Source: Arctopsyche grandis (Eukaryota; Arthropoda; Insecta; Trichoptera; Hydropsychidae). From it: a DNA stretch of 64,000 bases. Under the pieces are notes generated by a model. That model made no database searches. It was given only the letters and a program-made list of their open reading frames with translations, and was not told the origin of the DNA. Where the stretch lies: contig NC_135360.1 in assembly GCF_051622035.1 (NCBI RefSeq), forward strand, positions 10,840,001 to 10,904,000. Direction: 5' to 3'. Below are positions 11,245 through 25,747 of the stretch, piece by piece. The translations under genes were made by a program, and so were the position numbers. Numbering within the stretch: the first letter of the stretch is position 1; each line of letters opens with the position of its first letter.

Positions 11245-12255
11245 GAAACCGACTAAAATTCTACCTCATTTTTCAACCGATATTATTTTAATATATTTAA
11301 TCGACACTCCATCATATAAAATTTCTCAATTTATCAATTCCGTACATCAAACTTCGATTGATTTTTAGTATAATCAGACATTACAATTATCAATTTAAAA
11401 ATCATCTATCAATTCGAACAACTTCATACTTATTCACGAGTCGATCTTAATATTTATTCAATAATTTAGACAATAGATAGTACTTGGATAAATACAACGA
11501 CGAGTACACATTTCCACGATAAAGAATACTTCGATTGCTGCGTCTCGAGCGATAACAGCGATTCAGATTATTATTTATGTAAGATAGTCCAATTTGAATC
11601 CACTTGGAATTTCGAACCGATTATTGCTTCGACGAATTTATTCAAGTTTCGTCCGGTCTCTCATATTCGATCGTGGAAAAAAAGTCAACTCAGTTGACAA
11701 TGCAATCAAATTGTATTCGACCACCGTATGCACAATGTGTTGAATTATAATATTGTCATTTTAGTCGTTTATATACACACATATGTGTATACGTGTGCGT
11801 TGTATTTCCTGCGTTTGTAATCTCAGGTTATATTAGTCATGTATGCGGTATTTGTCCTGTAACCGCTTCGCTTATAAATACGCCAATATCAACAACAAAC
11901 TCACTAATATTTCACTTGAATGGTGTGAATCGTTTTTGTCGTATTCGCATATACTTAATTGAATTGAAAATAATTGCGTTCGCTTTCGTTGTGTTGTAAA
12001 TGTGGAAGGATTCCGTCCGTGTGGTTTGTGTTTGTACAAATTCTGAATAAATTTATTTCTGGTTTTATCGACAGACGTGTTTTTATATACTCATTCGTGT
12101 TGCATATATATGAGCCTTATTAAAAAAATTATTTCATAAAATTACTTTGTATCACAATTGTGACATATGTTTCTCTTCCACCAATATATTGAGGTCAATT
12201 CACAGATGAATCTTCAACTTTTTAATTTACTCTTTAAGTAAGAATAGAAATGCGT
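11245..12255. other. Intergenic or first-intron DNA upstream of Gbeta
   Basis: AT-rich with no convincing exon. If the 9942-13253 splice is real, everything here is Gbeta intron 1. Confidence 0.4.
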
Positions 12256-12889
12256 AACCCTTTGAGTGCTCTGTCTTTTCTGTTAAAAGACAGAGCACTG
12301 TTGGAATTATTTAGAAATCCAATAGAAAGCAGGTATAAAAATTGTAGCTAATCCAAACAATCCCCTAGATAACTACCACCGAGGATTTCGAGATTTGTAA
12401 AGGTGTGTTTAGAATCTCTAATATTTTTCAAGATTTCAAAGTCTTTGTTGCTTATATTCAGCATGTCCTGATGACACATAGGCCTCCTCCAGACCTTTCC
12501 ATATTCCTCCTAATCTCTCTAATATATCTTGCTCTCTATTATATCTTGCAATATAAAATAAAAAAATTATTCTATTAATGAACGTATTTTTCCAAAACTA
12601 GTTCCATCTTCTTCATTGTTGTTAAAATGTAATGCTCACAATCTGAAATACTCAGCAGTTAGGGATTTCCATCGAGAAATTTTGCTATGGTTATAAATTC
12701 AGAAATTCCGGTGTAAACCAGTCTTTATAAACATTGACACGGATTACACGACCCATTTTCAATGCAGTTTTTTTTAATGCTACCTGTAAAGGCTTATTGG
12801 GTAGTATTCTTGTTTATTTTGTACATGTTGAAGATACAACGCCTATCGGCGTTTTTCAGGCCCATGGACTTGTTTGCATTCGAAGGGTT
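12256..12889. mobile_element. Candidate non-autonomous TIR element, about 634 bp
   Basis: Left end AACCCTTTGAGTGC and right end GCATTCGAAGGGTT are imperfect inverted repeats. Just inside the left end is a perfect hairpin (AGTGCTCTGTCTTTT, loop CTGTT, 12265-12299). Near the right end is AACGCC-TATC-GGCGTT (12838-12853). CCCTTT-type ends with subterminal hairpins recall piggyBac-like MITEs, but no TTAA duplication is clear. No ORF. Confidence 0.5.
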
Positions 12890-13252
12890 AGTTAAGTATT
12901 TTTTAAGTGGAAAATAAAATCCATTTCGAAATAGACAAAATCAACATCTCAGCGAAATAGATACGTTACTTTAACTGCTTTTCTCTGCCGAGTACAAAGC
13001 TGGAGTCGAGACTGCAAAACAAATAAAGATTAATCACCGTTCATTATAGACGGCGTGCAAAACGCTACGGTGACATTTTGAAAATATAATGCGTATGTTT
13101 AAAACTGTTCAACCTGTTTTCAAGGAAATTATGTATTTAAATTTAAATGTTTAGAGTATGTTTTTTTTTTTTTTTTTTTTTACAGCGAGTTATGAAATCG
13201 ACGTATATTTATTCTTTCATGATTTGTAATTATGTCTTTGTAATTTTTTCAG

Positions 13253-13467
13253 ATACCAGTAAAAGTTAGTGCCACAGAGTGAATGTATCGTCTGTGAACA
13301 AAAGCTGTGCAGTGTTGAGAATTTGGTTAATTTCAAAAACTATCAATTATTGAACAGTGTTTCGTAGACCGAACGGATAAGTAAATAGCAAGTGGAAGTC
13401 TATAATTATTTCCATTAACGTATAGATATAAAATTTATAAACAGTTTCATTTCTAATAAACGTCAAG
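13253..13467 (+). other. Gbeta 5'UTR (part of exon before the start codon)
   Basis: A strong acceptor (ATTTTTTCAG, ending 13252) follows a poly-T tract and opens an exon that runs into the Gbeta ATG at 13468. Spliced to 9942, an upstream ATG at 9920 would read a ten-codon uORF ending soon after the junction (MPPLAPRRYQ). This depends on an unverified junction. Confidence 0.6.
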
Positions 13468-15030
<1,563 letters not shown>

Positions 15031-18000
15031 GTGTTACCATCTTATATAATCACTCGTCGCCCCATTTTGACCCACTTTTGCACAATTTAGTATTTTCCCT
15101 CATTAATCTATATAACTATGTATTTATGTAATTGAGTTTTAAAAAAAATCACTCGTTATTTTGCTGAAATTAACGTAGGTACTAATTGTAAACGTTTTCG
15201 TTGTATCTTTACTATCATTCGGTCATAATTTATATTGAGAATCAATACTTTGTAATCATGTTGAGCGTTTTACTATATGGGTCCACAAAATGGGAACGAG
15301 CATCTCAATTTTTGATTGACGGATATGATATTGCGTGTAAGAAGGGAGGAATGAGAATAAACATTGCTGTTTAATATTTAAACCACTATGCGGCGAAGTC
15401 TCGCACTCCTCGCAAGTCGGAGTCCTGCATATTGTCACGATAACTTCTCCAGTCTGACACGTAGAAAAATATCCTCCCGATACAATATATTAAATATATA
15501 TATATTATAACCGTATGTGAGCTCTTTCCGTTTCACAATTTTCCAATCTATAATTTTGTCTGCCATTGTCAAAATGAATGGGTTCACTTGTTAGTGTGAA
15601 TGTGCGATTGAATATTTGTACGATAATTTAGTACTGGCTTTGATCTTTGTATCGTGTTGAAAGTAAAAATTAAAAATTCATATGGTATTTGCTTGTATAT
15701 CTTTGTGTTTGAATGGAACATAAACGGTCACACGTGAAGTTTGCTCGAACGTTGTTCGGTAGGTTTTCCAGTCACAATTTTCACAACGTCGTCATCGGTT
15801 TAGTATGTGACCTCAGTTGGATTCTTTCGTTTGTATGAAATAAAGCAATTTGCATTCCTTATTGAAGAAAATCTTACTTTGATATATAAGTAGTGTGTTT
15901 TATTGCCAAGTGAGGTTTCACCAAAGTTACTAGTGATTGTCAAAAAATACATGATATATAAATAAATAAATAGCAGTTCAGAGAATGAAAATTCAATTGT
16001 GTAAATCTGGGTATAGCTGTGCTGTCCTGATGCAACATCCGCTGATTATTAAAGCTTGTTATTATAATAACATTATCAAAGTAGATTTTTGGGAGGAGAG
16101 TAATGCCAAATTGTTAGGAACAATAAGTTTTCATTATTATATTAAAAATACTATGAAAGGGTAATTGTTTATTATGATACATATATATGAGACCAAAATA
16201 TGGAATGAAGTTGTCGAGTTTAACTTGAGCCTTTGTACTTTTTTCTAGCGGCCATTATTGTCAAATCTGTTATTGTTTGTGCTTTTGTTGTATTATTATT
16301 ATTTAATTTATTGTACTGATTTTTAAATAATGAATATCATGATTTCTAGGATATTATTGCTTAAGTATTATTGTTCAATATACGTACATGCATATTATTT
16401 TCATGTCCATCACTAGTGTGCAACGTTGGATAATATCCTGAAATCCTGATGTAGAAACACAATTTTAAATAACATACACAAACATATATGTGTATTCAAC
16501 TGGCTGTTGGCGAGTGTTATATATACATACATACTTATATATATATATATATTATATTATACACACACAGTTTCTAAGTTTTGATCCATGTGGCTTACTT
16601 TCCAATTGAAATGAAAAAGATTTTCTTTTATTTGTCGTTCTAAGGGTGTGTACTCGCCTTTCAGATTTAATTTATTATATTTTCTATGTATCTTTTAACT
16701 AGTCTTTCGTGTAAAATGTATATGTATTAGGATATTATAATTTTTATGTTGAGATGAATGGTTTATATGTGAATGTCGAGGATATTTTTTAATATAAATT
16801 GTTAACCCAATTTAGCTGCATTTTAGAACATAACTGTGAAGGAACACGTTAAAATTTTTATACCGAGTGTAGCTAATTATTGGGTCAAAATCTGTTATTA
16901 CATTATTACTATTATTATTATTATTATTGTATTATTCTTAAATTATTGTTTGGGCCATTTTAGAAGAGGCATTACAATAATATATATATCTTTAAATTTT
17001 TAACAATTTGCATTTGATAATATCTAATATGAAATTATTTTCAATTACTTTTAATATACGAATCATGTATAAATTATTTATTTTTTCACTTTTTTGAACT
17101 TAACATTCGAGGAATTGCAGATTTGTTTATAAATTAATGTTTTTTTTTTTTCGTCATGTAAATGTTGCCATATCTAAACTTCTTACTTTTTATCTTTATT
17201 TCCGATAACAACTTCTATTTTGAAAGTCATATCACTAAAATAATTCTTATCCCTATTCCATAGTCGTTTCGCTACAAACTGCAAATTCCCATTTAAGCAT
17301 TTAATTGTAAAATTTTCTACTTTGTATAAGTGTCATCGTTTCGTCTATTACACAATTTTATGACTGAGGTTTATAAAATTGCACACGCATACAATCAGAC
17401 ATAAACACGCATTATACGTCAATTTAATTTTTAAATTATTTTTTTAATATTCTGCTCGATAAGCGGAGTATTTTGTTTAGCATTGTGTAATATATTAATA
17501 ATAATATATATAAATATATATATTTTTTATTTTTACTTGTACGCTAAGTTGCATAGTAGTACTAAGGGTATGTGATGATTTAAGACAGATGTGTGTCTTT
17601 TGGAACAAATTTGTTACGCACAGTTTTGAAAACCGAATCTCTTCTATTTTAAAACAAAAACACCTTTGTATATCACACTACACTTATTTACTTAAAAAAA
17701 AAATAATACACAATATTATCGAACACATCCGTTATTGCATATAATACTGTCTCTTTTTAAATTGTCATGTACGAAACAGTTGTCAAAATAAAACAAGCAA
17801 AATTGTATTTTATTTTTTCGTTTTATTTTTTTACGATTTTTCTTTTCCTTTTGTTTACGATTATATTATAGTTCGTTTTTATAAAATAGTCGATAAGTGT
17901 TTTGGTTTGTAGTTACAGTTTTAAATTGTGTATAATTGTACTTTTGCCACCTTTTTTTGTGATTATGATTTGTATGCATGGTGTGTGATATGCTTCTATG

Positions 18001-19834
18001 TAAACGGTGTAGGGAAAAGTGTGTGCGAGTCTGTTGAATCGTACTTTAGAACTAATTGCCGCTTCTTATATGAAGTACATACTATATTCGCAAATAAAAA
18101 CATGTTTTCATATACTCACCACATACGTATAAGTATTTGTATCGTGAAAAATGTACGTTACCATTGTTCATCGTAACTAGATTCACTCACATTTAGGATA
18201 CGTATTGTGAATATAGCTTCATATATTCAGTGAGACGACTTGACTTCTCAACAATTCGGTAGAGCCTCGTTTACGCACAGAACATAATATTTATTCCATG
18301 ATAATTGAGGTTCTACTGCACAAGCTCCAAATGTGTGTTCACATAAGTGCAAACGAATCTCGTGTACTCTCTATGGGTACACTTTTCTAAATTTTAATAA
18401 TTAAACCGTAATGTAACTTTACATTTTTTTTTTATACATATATATAAACTCTCACCTTTCTCGACAGACTTGACAAAAATTTTGCAAACGCTTTCGATAG
18501 TGAATGGGGTACGCGTGCACTACGAACACGATTTGGCAGTTGTCTTGCGGACAATTTGTAAATGGATGATGAGAAAAAAGAAACACATGGATCATTTTGT
18601 ACACATTTTATATCCCTCTCACAGTTGGACCAAATTTGTACTATTTTTTAACGTTTCTTCCTTTCGACGTGACATCTTGTGGCTTTTAAATGTAAGAATA
18701 TATTTTAATGAGATTCTAAAACTCGAATCATAGGACCGCAAAACGTGCTGCTACATACACTTCCTTCCTAATTAATCATTCTACCTTAAACAATTATATC
18801 CTGTAATATTCTTACTGATAAGCCGACTGCGTGTGCTTCTTTATCGTCGCGATGTACTAATTTTACATCCGCACATTGAAAAATGTCCATTTTTGTTACA
18901 CTTTAGTATACTACATAGTTGTATCTCGAGACATTACTGAAATAGATATGTGTGTGTGTGTTTATCTTATTTGTTTCTTCGACATAACCATTTAAGTAAT
19001 TCAATTTGTATATTAACCCTCCGAATGTCCAAGATTGGGTCTAAACGTGTCTGTATATTAAACATTTTTATTCGTAGCAATGCCTCTTATATAAAAGTTT
19101 TTCATATATATTTTTTTTTATTATTATATTTATCTTGGAGTAAGGAGGGTTAAATATTGACTGGTAATGACAGAAAGTATAAAATGTAATCATTCATAAT
19201 AATAATAAAAAAATTGTATTCTCTTTTGTATCCAAATCATAAATTCAATATAAATATTTCATACTTAAATTAGTATTATAGTAAAAATCATAATGTGTAT
19301 TACATTTTTTATTTATTATTACAATGGCTATTTCAACTTCACACATTGTAAGACCTATTTTATAAAGTAAATGTATGTTTAAGAACATTCAAAGAATTGC
19401 TCCAGATACTAAATGTAATAGTCAAATGAATTAAATGTATGTGTGTGTGCGAATGTGTCTTTTTATTGAATTAAACTTAAAAATCATATTTTATACTGTT
19501 TATTAAAACAACAAAAAAATAGTATTGCCTATGATCAACAATTCGATAAATAAAATGACACTATTACATAACTAACTATGCTATACCGGTTCCAAATATA
19601 ATCTCATTAGTTGATTATGACCCCTCCTGTTGTCCATAAACATAAAATTTATTTAATACAATATATATATATTAACCCCCCCCACATTTTAAATGTTCCA
19701 CAATGTAAACCTAAACAGTACTATTTTGCACACAATGTACTGAATCTGTACACGTTTCCGTATTCCTTTATGTTTTTATCTTTAATTTGTATTTTAGATT
19801 CATTTCCATTACTTTCGAGGGTGTGTAGATCAAT
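15031..19834. other. 3' flank of Gbeta and gene-poor AT-rich DNA
   Basis: Probably includes a long Gbeta 3'UTR. AATAAA hexamers occur at about 15839 and 17787, but the true end is unknown. Open frames here are short, AT-rich and lack splice context. TA and CA microsatellites occur near 16530-16570, and a short poly-C tract (CCCCCCCCACATTT, about 19676) resembles the start of the repeat pair at 28030-28500. Nothing else recognised. Confidence 0.4.
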
Positions 19835-20856
19835 TTATGTAATGTGAAAACGAATGATACTCGTAAACGGGCTAACGATGATGTCGAATCCGATCAGACT
19901 AAAGGTGACTTTTTCATTCTGATGCATAAATGAACTCAGTTAAACCGCAAATATAACATCAACAAAAAAAAAACCTTTAGTGTGATAAGATCGAAGAGTT
20001 CTATATGTACGTTGGGCACACAGTCGAAGCAGAACCGAACGGACAATGCAGCATCATTAAATGATTGTCTCTCGTTTCTGCGTTCGGCGAGCGGTCTGTC
20101 TGCTAATTTTCGCGCCATTTGTTCTTCATTGAGTATAAGTTTCAAAAGCATCTGTAAAAAATACAATTTTATTATTACTATTATCGATTGATGATGATAG
20201 TAATAATAAGTTGGCATAGTGTAAATAAATTAATGATTATTAAAAGTAACTACACTTACTGTTAAGGTTTAATATATGAATAAATAAATAAAAATTGGAT
20301 AAAAATAATGAAATCTATGTTGAATTACTACTACTATACAAAAAAAAAAAGCGCGCGTTCTGCAAATGTTTAAAGTTTGTACCGTTCGTCGCTCTATATA
20401 AACTCACCGTTTAGCTGAATGGAGATTTTTTTGTCGCATTTTTATAAAAATTAGATGGAATGAGTGTGATATTGTATTGTAATTGAACATTTAAGGGATT
20501 AATCGTCTAATAGCAACATATAATGGTAATAGTTTGTAATGAAATAACACTGAATAAGTCATAGTATCGTGTATGCCTCTTCGTTATTTCAACGTTTTCT
20601 TTTTTGTCGACCTTTTTTACTATGACCAAAATCAAATTACCTGACTAAATTATACTGTATACTTAATTAAAGCTATTGATTTTTTTTAATCTCTTATTCA
20701 CAACTAACCATACAATAATAATCACTCATACGGAATGGTTGCATACAACACAATTAAGCCTTTGCATTGAAGTTATTTTATATTATATTAAATAAATTAA
20801 AAAAAAACATGATTAGCGAATAAATTATTTACCGGTCGACTTGTGTGTACATTCAT
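19835..20856 (-). CDS. Candidate small three-exon gene, unknown function (94 aa)
   Basis: Not recognised. The minus strand gives a phase-consistent model: exon 1 20856-20833 (MNVHTSRP, in-frame TAA three codons upstream, donor CCG|GTAAAT), exon 2 20151-19975 (acceptor TTTTTACAG), exon 3 19918-19835 ending in TAA. Exon 2 has balanced codon use and a charged helical stretch (NEEQMARKLADRPLAERRNE) followed by a hydrophobic, Cys-containing part (VRFCFDCVPNVHIELFDL). Exon 3 reads NEKVTFSLIGFDIIVSPF. The second intron is only 56 nt. Exon 2 is the best-supported part; exons 1 and 3 rest on splice signals alone. It could also be a fragment of a larger gene or chance. Confidence 0.3.
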
Positions 20857-22740
20857 TACAAGTTAAGCTTATTTTATCTATCATTAATTAAATGTAATAT
20901 TTTATACAAGATAATATTTATTAACTTCACACTATGTTTATATGATATATATATACGAATGATGTTTGTACCAAATGAAGTTTTGTATTTTACAATGTTA
21001 TATTTTATTTTGAATTTATTTTTTACATAGACTATAAGTTTTATTTTCTACGTGTACTTATTACATATACACACACACACACACACACACATACATATAT
21101 ACACATGGACACGCGGACACACACCCGTGCATATTTATATTTTACATAATATACTCTTGGCGATGGGTGTGTCTATGGATTTTCCATTGAAAGAGAACAT
21201 AGTTGGTTGCATAGATAGATTAATACTATGATTAAATAATAATTAAAAAAAAACAAAACAAAACACATTGCGTAACGATTGTCACAAGTGTCATTTGTCT
21301 TATATTAACGGAATAATATTTGTTTATTATAAAAAAGATAGCTTATGTTTTCATTGATTGAAAATCAATATTTTATTGTTTGAAGCTTTCAAATGTAATA
21401 TTATACATACTGTGTAAGCATAAATCGTAACTAGGTGAGTTAATTTTATCATTAATATATTGTCAATAAAAATGATGGAAAACATTTCATCGGCTTTTTA
21501 TTCCTGCATACATTTTTACTTTATCATTATTTCAAGTTTTTAATGTATAAGTTATGTTGCCTATATTATATTTTCATTAATTTTATATCAACTTTTAGCA
21601 ATATAATACATTGCTTACTTTCAAAAGGATTCAAAAATTTAATGAGTACTGTATTATTGTGACTACAAAATCATGAGTGGTTTTATTAGATTTTACTTCC
21701 GTTTCCTTCTATTATAAAATGATGAGTTTCTATTCTGGCTAGTGTATTTATACTACTTTGCTGCACTGGCATGCGGTGCATGCGGGTTTTTTTAGATTTA
21801 GGGGCCCAAAAGGATTTTAAATTAAAATACTACACATTGTTCAAATAAAAATTATTCATAAGACTAATGGAATTACTAGTTAAAAGTTTATACTCCAAAT
21901 TGTGTGTCGAATTTTCAAGATTTTGTTCTCCTCCCGACATTTAATGGTTTTCCGTTATCTATAAACCTGATGTTAACTTAAAAAAAATAATGGTTAATAA
22001 AATATTTTCGTTTCATTTAATGTATCACATTCTCGTATTTGATATCGTTCGAAATTTTCGGATAGTTATTTTATTTTAAATGAAATATTCGATAACGTGA
22101 TTTACTTCACTTTTTTTTTCAAATCAATAAAATAAATTCGATGAGTCAACTCAGTGAATTATCAGTTTTATAGATTGAACACAAAGAATCTTCTAGAATG
22201 TCTATGTATGTAAGATGAAATTGCAGAATTTGTGACTTTGAAGGCTATCAATTAAATTTATTATCAATTAAATTTAAATTATCAATTAAATTAAATTAAA
22301 TATTATCAATTAAATTTAAACTATCAATTAAATTAAATTTAAATTATCAATTAAATTAAATTAAATATTATCAATTAAATTTAAAAAATAAAAAAAAAAC
22401 TAAACATTTGCTACTTAATCCAATTTTTCTAGTTACACCACTGTTCATAGGTAAGTAATAAATAAAATATAGATACCTAAATTAAATCAGTAAGTTATCA
22501 TATTTATTTATCTAATTGAAACATATATAAATCTGAAAAACTACTTGAAATTAATGGAATATAATACAGCATAATATTTAATTGTAATTTGTAATTGTAT
22601 TCGAATTTCAAATTAACGAGGATTTTTATTTTGAGTATTTAAAAAAAATTTGTACATATATATTTAAAATCATTGTTTCTTTTTTAATATGATCGATTCT
22701 ATATGCAAATGTGTGATGCCTTTAGCAGTAATAAAAGCCT
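20857..22740. other. Intergenic AT-rich DNA
   Basis: No coding exon seen. Contains a (CA)n run near 21069-21090 and the tandem repeat at 22247-22385. Confidence 0.45.
22247..22385 (+). repeat. AT-only minisatellite built on TATCAATTAAATT
   Basis: About seven imperfect copies of a TATCAATTAAATT(TAAA) core, with a higher-order period of about 65 bp: the block beginning near 22276 recurs near 22341. Probably formed by slippage. Confidence 0.8.
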
Positions 22741-22774
22741 GAAAAACGAGGTTTCATGACATTTCAGTTGACAT

Positions 22775-22925
22775 GTTCATTGCGCATGCGCTTCAGTTTT
22801 GGAAGGAAGGGGGTGGGTGGGGGCGGTTCACGGCTACCGAGTGACGTAACTGTCCGGCCAGGACCAAAATAACCAGGCGGGAGGAGCGCAACTCTAGCGG
22901 CCGATTAAAATTAGTGCATAGGCAT
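22775..22925. promoter_or_regulatory. Promoter-like island with NRF-1 and CRE-like sites
   Basis: A GC-richer block holding TGCGCATGCGC (22781-22791, the NRF-1/Ewg palindrome), a G-run tract (GGGGGTGGGTGGGGGCGG, about 22810-22826) and GTGACGTAAC (22841-22850, CRE-like). It lies about 1.9 kb upstream of the plus-strand SYNPO2/myozenin-like start codon and is a plausible promoter for it. No transcription start can be read directly. Confidence 0.5.
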
Positions 22926-23559
22926 AAGCCGGGATCGACTAACCGATCGGTGAATACGCATACACATCCACACGCTATTTTATACTAACGCATCGTCAAT
23001 TTTATCACCAAAAGCAATCACTGACGGTATCGGGTCGAAATTGTCCGAAAGCGGAAAATGAAAATCGGGGAAACTTCACGGTTACTGGAATATTTGTATT
23101 TATAAATATTGTACGCGCAGTGTGCTTGTTTTTAAATGCGTGTTTATAGTGATCTCGTTGCGCGCTGTGTTTTTCTGTGATTTGTCAGTGATTTACAAGT
23201 TTTGGCACGGTTTTACGATGCGGTCAACCACTTACATATATGAAATTCAATATTTTGATACGTACTATTTTGGGAAATAAAATTAAAAAATAACATTTGG
23301 ATAATAGTTAATATTTTATATTTAGAAAGAAAATTTGAATTTGAATATCAGCTTTTAAAATTCTAATTTCTTAAAAGGAAAGGTGCTAAGCAGATAATAT
23401 TTATTTCAATTAAATAAAATAGATCAAAACTATATATTTATACTGTGTAGTTTAATTGTTTTTAAATTAACATATGCGCATAGTAATACAAAGTACAAAG
23501 AGAGAAGCGAGCTTCAAAGCTCGCTACTATAGTTGTGAAAATAGTCTATATACAATTTC

Positions 23560-24095
23560 TTTCCACACATATTTACATTCTTGCGGGACCCAAACTGCTT
23601 TTGTGTAAGGGAAACGTCATAATTGTTGACCAGGGTTTGGTTATTAACCACCAGAACAAAAACGATAAGTACAGCGATGCTGATAATATTATTGCTGGTA
23701 AACGGACTACTAGTCATATGTGAACCAGTCACAGGACAACCGGTCGCTCTAGATCGGTCACACGTGATCACCCGTCACACTAAAACTGGTCACGAGACAA
23801 CTGATCACACCCTAAAATCGGTCACGAGAAAACTGATTGACCGATTTTAGGGTGTGACCAGTTTTAGGGTGTGACCAGTTTTCTCGTGACCAGTTTTAGT
23901 GTGACGGGTGATCACGTGTGACCGATCTAGAGCGACCGGTTCTCCTGTGACTGGTTCACATTTGACTAGTAATCACCGATCCATTATTGTTATCAGTTAG
24001 TACTGTTCAAGGGAATAAAACGTTTTCAGTAATGTCAGATTTTTTATTCTTTAATATCTGGTGGTTAATATCTATAGTAATTAACGTCAGAGAAA
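23560..24095. mobile_element. Large palindromic (foldback) element
   Basis: The core 23709-23970 is a near-perfect inverted repeat: ACTAGT...GTGAACCAGTCACAGGA on the left is mirrored by CTGTGACTGGTTCACA...ACTAGT on the right. The innermost arms (23806-23824 / 23838-23856, CACACCCTAAAATCGGTCA) match perfectly over 19 bp around a 13-nt loop. Within the arms, a GTGACCAGTTTTAGGGT-type unit recurs. Outside the core the arms continue at lower identity (TATTAACCACCAG near 23645 mirrored near 24062; AGTAC...CTGATAA near 23668 mirrored near 23992-24005). No coding capacity. Unrelated in sequence to the foldback at 10732. Confidence 0.75.
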
Positions 24096-24772
24096 TGTGA
24101 GTAAATTTTGGCATTTAGCACTTGTTGAAATGTTTTGCTAGTAGGTAACCGCGTTTTCACACCATACGGACATGTCGTTAAAGTTGAACAGAATGTACAT
24201 GCATACATACATGAAGCCATTTCAATAATGTAACCTCAAAATATGTTTTAGTACATTTCGTGTTCACTTCTCATGGCGTGAACAATTTATATGAGAGCGT
24301 TGTAAAACGATTAGAGGGTAGGAACGATTTCATCTCATAATTTTAATTAAATAATTGAAAACAAGCGCACCACTTTTTTTCGATATTAAATTACGCTATT
24401 CCACCAAAATACATATATTATTGTGTGCGAATTAATCACTTGAGCGTGTGGTCGCATTAGCTTGGACTAGGGCCAAAACTGAATTCGAAATTGCCGCTAA
24501 TATTTATAGCAACGACATAAACAATGAAACGGCTGCCGATTTATCAACAACGCAATTGTTTCGCCGACAAAATAGAGTTTACGCGTAGAGCTGCATCGAC
24601 CCGTACGAAATTAGACTCCGACGAAATCTCTAATCAACCAATAACCCACAAATTGTAATTTAAACCCGCACCTATGTAACTCTCGAGATTAGATCTTTAC
24701 TGAATTGTGCTAAATGGTAACGTTACAGATGAATTGAATTATGCACGTTAAATAACACACGAGCCAGACAAG
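24096..24772. other. 5' flank / probable 5'UTR of the SYNPO2/myozenin-like gene
   Basis: Moderately AT-rich with no coding exon. The exon carrying the start codon must begin in this stretch or at its edge. No acceptor stands out. Confidence 0.4.
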
Positions 24773-25672
24773 ATGATGACAATAAGCGAGAGCAACTACT
24801 CATCAAACCAGATGTCGTCCATCAGGACCATCAACGACAAGGTGGTCCACCAGGACAATTTCAACGACGTTCAGCAATCGTCTTCGACGAATAGCGCACT
24901 GATAACCAAAAGGGGCTTCAAACCATCGGACATGTTCGATCCGCAGAAAAAGGAATTCCTCACCAGCCTCAGCTACAAATTATTCCCTGTAAGTTGGGTA
25001 AGTCGAAGCATTTCCATTTCATAGTCGCACAGGAGTGTCCGTGGCCTGCTGGATGTCTCTAACTTCTTCCACAACGCAGCTATAATCCTTCGATCGACGT
25101 TGTGTCTTTCACTGTATAGGTATACATTCGGTACTGGATGTGAGACATTGAAAAGAAATCGATCACATTGGGTAGAACTACGTATATTTGACTTAAGAAC
25201 CCGAAGAAGATCAATAAAACATTTAATAATTATCAATCTTCTATAACAATTCATAGTCTAACTACTGATAGTTCTAAAAGAACATTTATATTACACTTTT
25301 CTACCCATACTTTCAATATTTAATCGACATTATTAAATATTTGTAGTAAAAGTTCAGAAATCTTTCACGATCTTTTGGACTAGCAAATAGTTGATTTTAA
25401 TTATCCTACATTGTGTACAAGCTAAATCATCTCAACTTAATCTAACAATCGCTGAAAAGAGTTCTACTGCTGCATATTTCAATTTAAAATCTTGGCATGA
25501 CTCGATTACCCAAAACAAATCAGTCCTGTCATCTTCAAACATTCAATCGACTCTTCTCAAAGTGTAAACATGTGTTAGATAATTAATATTCTTATACAAT
25601 TAATTATACACACACACACACACACAAATATCAGTACCCTATGTATACGTTATATTTCTCAACTAATTATTT

Positions 25673-25747
<75 letters not shown>

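Noticed and set aside
10878-11256. Repetitive KDLKS and FDLRS open frames
   Set aside because: Translations of the 15-bp tandem array inside a foldback element.
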